Below are positions 14,561-14,749 of a DNA stretch of 14,749 bases, one piece after another; within the stretch, counting starts at the first letter, position 1, and each line of letters starts with the position of its first letter. Made by a program: the position numbers and the translations under genes. The notes under the pieces were generated by a model. It was given only the letters and a program-made list of their open reading frames with translations. It was not told the DNA's origin and did not search any database. The stretch spans positions 1 to 14,749 of the forward strand of contig CAMMBX010000017.1 in the NCBI GenBank assembly GCA_946494345.1. The letters run 5' to 3'. The stretch comes from an uncultured Mycoplasmatota bacterium. GTDB lineage: Bacteria > Bacillota_I > Bacilli_A > RF39 > UBA660.

Positions 14561-14611
14561 ACTATTGGGCATATTATTCTATAGGAGGGAAATATGCCTA
14601 ATAGTTTTTTT
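14559..14611 (+). terminator. Strong hairpin terminator with a ribosome site in its loop
   Basis: A 14-bp stem (14561-14574 with 14592-14605, one G-T wobble, extendable by A-T pairs) is followed by seven T. It begins directly after the small basic gene and is the best terminator in the window. Unusually, the 17-base loop contains TAGGAGGG, and the right arm contains an ATG correctly spaced from it, so the structure also covers the start of the next short ORF. Confidence 0.75.
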
Positions 14612-14704
14612 ACTTCTTGTAACATTAGTAATATTAAATATACGAATGAAAAGTATATAACAGGAAGAATTTGTTTTAATAATGATGGTTATCGGAGTCT
14701 GTAA
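14594..14704 (+). pseudogene. 5' fragment of a gene, apparently cut by an insertion sequence
   Basis: An ATG at 14594 with AGGAGGG (14583-14589) five bases before it opens a frame of 36 codons ending at TAA 14702. The first 33 or so residues look like ordinary protein (MPNSFFTSCNISNIKYTNEK, then YITGRICFNNDGY). The final codons lie in sequence that looks like the terminal repeat of an IS256-type element, so the frame was probably longer before insertion. I do not recognise the protein. Alternative: a genuine 36-residue peptide, or a chance frame across the terminator. Confidence 0.4.
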
Positions 14705-14749
14705 ATAAAATTGTGTAAATAGAAACTTCTCCATGATAAAATAGAAGAA
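14694..14749. mobile_element. Probable end of an IS256-family insertion sequence, continuing out of the window
   Basis: The segment GGAGTCTGTAAATAAAATTG followed by TGTAAATAG resembles the terminal inverted repeat of IS256-type elements as I remember it (AGTCCGTATAATTGTGTAAA). It is followed by a promoter-like pair TTGTGT (14711-14716) and GATAAA (14735-14740, 18-bp spacing) pointing into the element, as expected ahead of a transposase gene. The transposase, the other terminal repeat and the target duplication are outside the window. Confidence 0.45.

Overview
The window is strongly AT-rich chromosomal DNA from a low-GC Gram-positive anaerobe. The best fit is an uncultivated gut lineage of the Bacilli/Erysipelotrichia/RF39 type. 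I infer this from the base composition, the strong AGGAGG-type ribosome sites, the LemA/DUF2207 pair, the oxygen-sensitive 2-hydroxyacyl-CoA dehydratase-type proteins, and a surface protein type I associate with such genomes. TGA is used as a stop: two genes of the minus-strand operon end in TGA inside tight overlaps with the next start. A Mycoplasma-type code is therefore unlikely.

Left part (1-9345) looks like ordinary chromosome. It begins with the 3' portion of a secreted/surface protein with a formylglycine-enzyme-like (SUMF1-type) fold, ending at a shared convergent terminator. A tightly overlapped minus-strand operon (4238 to 1320) follows: a DUF2229-type protein, an HgdB-like protein and a BadF/HgdC-type ATPase activator. 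Together these form a split ATP-driven iron-sulfur reductase system. Divergent from it lie a membrane-anchored thioredoxin-like protein and a bacterial PH-domain protein. Next is a GltD-like FAD/NAD(P)/4Fe-4S oxidoreductase behind a TTGACA-N19-TATGAT promoter that contains a perfect dyad, then a LemA plus DUF2207 membrane-protein pair.

Right part (9346-14749) is accessory in character. It holds a decayed gene with three lesions, a hypothetical protein with a possible PD-(D/E)xK nuclease core, and 475 bp of non-coding DNA full of hairpins. A plus-strand cassette follows: a radical SAM/SPASM enzyme with a complete seven-cysteine SPASM motif, a predicted DNA-base hypermodification protein (HMUDK_hel / aGPT-Pplase type), a ClpP-fold SDH-type serine protease, and a 57-residue basic protein overlapping the protease gene. 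A hairpin terminator with a Shine-Dalgarno sequence in its loop closes the cassette. Then comes a short ORF cut off by what looks like the end of an IS256-family insertion sequence running out of the window.

The most interesting unit is the 11376-14560 cassette. A SPASM radical SAM enzyme next to a DNA-glycosylase-derived base-hypermodification protein and an SDH protease suggests an undescribed DNA-modification or defence system. The function is inferred from family membership and gene order only.
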